Assembly (NCBI GenBank): GCA_963739435.1
Contig: CAVUAN010000006.1
Coordinates: 399,035-463,034 of the forward strand
Length of the DNA: 64,000 nt
Direction: 5' to 3'
Source: CAVUAN01 sp963739435
GTDB taxonomy: Bacteria > Acidobacteriota > Thermoanaerobaculia > UBA5066 > Gp7-AA6
Part shown: one piece after another, positions 60,820 through 64,000 of the stretch
How positions within the stretch are numbered: position 1 is the first letter of the stretch
Layout: every line of letters begins with the position of its first letter
Notes under the pieces: generated by a model
Databases searched by the model: none
Told to the model about the DNA's origin: nothing
Seen by the model: the letters and a program-made list of their open reading frames with translations, nothing else
Made by a program: the position numbers and the translations under genes

Positions 60820-63380
60820 ATGACACTTCCAGCCGGCACACGCCTTGGTTCCTTCGAGGTCTCCGCCCCCCTGGGCGCCGGGGGGATGGGCGAGGTGTAC
60901 CGCGCCAAGGACCTGCGCCTGGGCCGCGAGGTCGCGTTGAAGGTCCTTCCCGAGGAGCTGTCGCAGGATGCCGGCCGGCTGGCCCGCTTCGAGCAGGAGG
61001 CTCGCTCGGCCTCGGCCCTGAACCATCCGAACATCGTGACGATCCACGAGATTGGCCGCGAGGGCGACACGCCGTACATTGCGATGGAGCTCGTCGACGG
61101 CAAGACTCTGCGGGAGCTTTCTGCCGGCGGCCCCATGCCGACGCGCAAGATTCTCGCCGCCGCGGCGCAGGTGGCCGAAGGGCTCGCCAAGGCTCACGGC
61201 GCGGGCATCGTCCACCGGGACTTGAAACCCGAAAACCTGATGGTGTCCCGGGACGGGTTCGTCAAGATCCTGGACTTCGGCCTGGCCAAGCTGACGGAGC
61301 CCGAGACCGGCGGCGTCTCCGCGATGCCCACCCTCGGAAAGCCGGAGACGCATCCGGGCACGGTGCTGGGGACGGTCGGCTACATGTCGCCGGAGCAGGC
61401 GAGCGGCCAGATCGTGGACTTCCGATCGGACCAGTTCTCGTTGGGATCGATCCTGTACGAGCTCGTCACGGGCGAGAAGGCGTTCGCCCGCAAGACCGCA
61501 GCCGAAACGATGTCGGCCATCATCCGGGAGGACCCGGAGCCGCTCGGTAAGCTCAAGCCGCAGACACCTCTGCCGCTGCGTTGGATCGTGGACCGTTGTC
61601 TCGCCAAGGACCCGGAGGAACGCTACGCCTCGACGCGCGATCTCGCACGCGACCTCGCCGGTGTGCGGGACCACGTCTCGGAGATCGGCAGCGGCAGCGA
61701 GGCACTGACGGCCGCTCCGGCGAGGTCGCGGGCGCGGATGCTGCAGGTTGTGTCTGCCGCGGTTCTGCTCTTAGCGGGCCTCTCGGGAGGGTGGCTCGCT
61801 TCCCGGGGTCTGCGCCAGACTCGGGCGCCGGCCTTCCACCGCCTCACGTTTAGGCAGGGCGGAATCCACAATGCCCGATTTGCTCCGGACGGGCAGACAA
61901 TCGTTTATGGCGCGAGCTGGGGCGCCGACCACGAAACAACGCTCTACCAGACGCGTCCGGAGAGCCCCGAGTCGCGCGCCTTCGATTTCAAGGATGCCGA
62001 CATTTTCGCGATTTCCCCGGCGGGGGAGATGGCCCTGTGGCTCGAGTCAAACACGCTGGCCCGGGTGCCGCTTTCAGGTGGCATTCCGCGGCCGGTCTTG
62101 AAGGGCGTCTGGTATGGCAACGTCGATTGGTCTCCAGACGGCAAGGAATTCGCCGTGGTTCGCACGGTCGAGGGACGCAGTCGCCTGGAATCTCCCATCG
62201 GGAAAGTCCTGTTCGAGACGGCCGACGGCCTCGCGTCGCCCCGGTTCTCCCCGAAGGGGGACGAGATCGCAGTTTTCAGCGGGCAGACGTCCCTCTCCGT
62301 CGTCCTCGTGGAGGCGTCGGGCAAAGGGCACCGCGTTCTCTCGACGGGATGGACCGATCGTGCTGGAGTGCCGTGCTGGACTCCCGATGGCCGGGAGGTG
62401 TGGTTCACGGCGACGAAGAACGAAGAGAAGCCGGCGCTCTACGCCGTGGACCGGTCTGGCCATGAGCGCCTGGTCATCCGGGTGCCGGGAGACCTCGAGC
62501 TCGACGACATATCCGCGCAAGGCCGTTTGCTTCTGGCTCACCATACGCAGACCTACAAGCTTTTCGGGAACGCTCCCGGGGAGTCCGAGGATCGCGATCT
62601 CTCCTGGCTCGATTTTTCCTGGCCCTTTGATCTGTCCGAGGACGGCAAGAAGCTGGTTTTCTCCGAGATCGGGGACGGGGGCGGAAAGACGGGCTCGGTC
62701 TACATGAGGGGAACCGACGGCTCGCCCGCCGTGCGCCTGGGCGACGGAAAGGGCGGGCCGCTCTCGCCCGACGGCCAGTGGGTCGCCTCGGTCGTTCGGG
62801 CGGGGAAAAGCGCCGCTCCCATGGTGATCCTGCTGCCGACCGGGGCCGGGGAGACGCGCCCGGTCCTAACGCCCGGGTTCGAGGACATCGGCGGCGTGGC
62901 CTGGATGCCCGACGGGAAGAAGCTCTTGATCGACTTGAAGCAACACGATCGGCTGTCGCGCGTCCATCTCGTGGATCTGGCCAGCCAGGGCCTTCGGCCG
63001 GCGGCGGAGGAGGGCGTAACGATCGTCGCCGGGGTCTCGCCGGATGGCAGGTTCTTCGTGGGCAGAAGCAGGGAAGGCATCTTCGCTCTCTACCCCACCG
63101 AAGGGGGACAATCGCGGCCGATACCGGGGCTCCAGAGGCTTGAGTTTCCGCGACAGTGGACCGCGGACGGAAAGTCGCTCTATGTCTTCCATTTCGGCGC
63201 ACCGGTCGGGCAGATTCTTCTGGTAAACATCGAAACGGGCGAGAGGCGTCTCTTGCGGGAACTCCATCGAGAGGGCGCGAGGGGGAGCAGGATGGTCCGC
63301 GTCAGTCGCGGGGGGACTCGTATGCTTTCGTCGTGAGCTCCGCTCTCTCCGAGCTGTACATAGTGGACGGGCTCCGGTGA
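60820..63380 (+). CDS. Serine/threonine kinase fused to a TolB-like propeller, C-terminal frameshift
   Basis: Residues about 10-270 are a Hanks kinase: PLGAGGMGEVYRAKDLRLG, Lys in REVALKVLPEE, VHRDLKPENLMVSRDG, ILDFGLAKLTEP and GTVGYMSPEQASG. A membrane helix (VVSAAVLLLAGLSGGWLASR) follows, then a PD40 propeller outside the cell (ARFAPDGQTIVYGA, DWSPDGKEFAVVRT, VAWMPDGKKLLIDL). The frame stops early at 63336; adding one G to the G6 run at 63310-63315 gives DSYAFVVSSALSELYIVDGL, the usual end of such proteins, to a stop at 63380. This kinase-propeller design is very common in Acidobacteriota. Confidence 0.9.
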
Positions 63381-63399
63381 TTTCGCAGGGAGGTCGTGG

Positions 63400-64000
63400 A
63401 TGAGGCTTCTTCGACGAGCCGTGATCCTGCTTCTTTTCTGTTTCTCGTTTCCTGCGCTTTATGCCGAGCAGCCCGTGCTGCGCTACACGCCCAGGCACGA
63501 AGAGCTCAAGTACACGTTTGGCGGTGTCGCGCCCACGCACCGGATCAAGCCGGGCACGAAGATCGTGACCTGGACGGAAGACTGCTACGACGGGGCCGTG
63601 ACGAAGCCCGGCCAGATTCCCTCGAAGGTCCAGCCACCCGGACACGACAACCCCCAGACGGGACCCTTCTACGTCGAAGGCGCCGAGCCGGGCGACACGC
63701 TCGTTATCCGCATCGAGAAGCTCGAGCCCGCCCGCGACTGGGCTATCTCGTCGACGTTTCCAGGCTTCGGGGCTCTGAACGGCACCGACCGCACGGCGAT
63801 GCTCGGCCCGGATCTGCCCGAGACGGTCTGGTTCTACGAAGTGGATCGGGGAAAGGGCGTCGCCCGGACCCGCTCGCAGGACGGAAAGTACGCCTGGGAA
63901 GTCCCGCTCGCTCCGTTTCTCGGCTGCCTCGGTGTCGCTCCGGGAAATGGGGAGGCGCGCTCGACGATCGTCCCGGACACCTTCGGCGGGAACATGGATT
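63400..64000 (+). CDS. Acetamidase/formamidase family protein, 3' end cut off
   Basis: The visible 200 residues start with a signal peptide (LLLFCFSFPALYAEQ). Family hallmarks follow: SNATHN-like metal residues are not yet reached, but TGPFYVEGAEPGDTLVIRIE, STFPGFGALNGTDRT and VPLAPFLGCLGVAP are typical of FmdA/AmdA amidases. AGGGAGG precedes the ATG at 63400. The gene runs out of the window. Secretion is unusual for an amidase, but common in this subfamily. Confidence 0.85.
   Translation, partial: MRLLRRAVILLLFCFSFPALYAEQPVLRYTPRHEELKYTFGGVAPTHRIKPGTKIVTWTEDCYDGAVTKPGQIPSKVQPPGHDNPQTGPFYVEGAEPGDTLVIRIEKLEPARDWAISSTFPGFGALNGTDRTAMLGPDLPETVWFYEVDRGKGVARTRSQDGKYAWEVPLAPFLGCLGVAPGNGEARSTIVPDTFGGNMD

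Overview
The window is a 64 kb piece of a high-GC bacterial chromosome that contains the replication origin region. The origin-proximal gene set, the Ser/Thr kinases fused to TolB-type propellers, and the secreted propeller and barrel proteins are most like Acidobacteriota (perhaps the Thermoanaerobaculia/Holophagae side). That placement is an inference from gene content and was not tested. I saw no rRNA or tRNA gene, no CRISPR array, no insertion sequence and no prophage.

Layout. (1) 1-9260, minus strand: a tightly packed run from a PLP-dependent dehydratase through a DUF4198 protein, a SCO-type copper protein, cytochrome c, xerC, an S41 protease, hslV, hslU, an Fn3 lipoprotein and dapF to an FAH-family hydrolase cut by the window edge. 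Most junctions are 4-bp ATGA/GTGA overlaps. (2) 9264-17201, minus: trmFO, a DUF3052-like gene, two membrane proteins, topA and dprA. (3) 17342-22261, plus: a three-gene envelope cluster (TPR lipoprotein, secreted protein, and a large zincin/propeller/barrel protein) and a metallo-beta-lactamase-fold hydrolase. (4) 22369-28417, minus: an arylamine N-acetyltransferase-like enzyme, an enoyl-CoA hydratase, pdxT, pdxS, a MocR/PdxR-type regulator, a DUF507 gene and a transaldolase. (5) 28491-37505, minus: gyrA, gyrB, recF, dnaN, dnaA. (6) 37677-46976, plus: rpmH, rnpA, yidD, yidC, jag, mnmE, mnmG, rsmG, parA, parB. The dnaA/rpmH divergence carries DnaA-box-like repeats and a perfect 18-bp palindrome, and a perfect parS site precedes parA. 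(7) 46994-55238, plus: a bactofilin, the F1/b part of an ATP synthase operon without atpI, atpB or atpE, a LOG-family gene and a HEAT-like protein. (8) 55235-64000: an aminoacylase-like amidohydrolase, a two-component system, a deiodinase-like selenoprotein, a DUF2127 protein, a kinase-propeller fusion and an acetamidase-family gene cut by the edge.

Main findings. The gene at 59610-60257 is a bacterial homologue of the iodothyronine deiodinase/thioredoxin-fold family. It has an in-frame TGA exactly where animal deiodinases carry selenocysteine, followed 11 nt later by a SECIS-like hairpin with a GGTC loop. Separately, about twenty genes or gene halves, including essential ones (gyrA, recF, dnaN, yidC, atpH, atpD), are broken by single extra bases. 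The common direction and the essential hosts point to consensus error rather than decay, so these genes are annotated here as whole CDSs with the shift noted. Four families of short interspersed repeats occupy operon junctions, and two of them are read into the C-termini of trmFO and gyrA. Many first genes have a TANNNT hexamer 6-10 nt before the start codon, which suggests widespread leaderless transcription.
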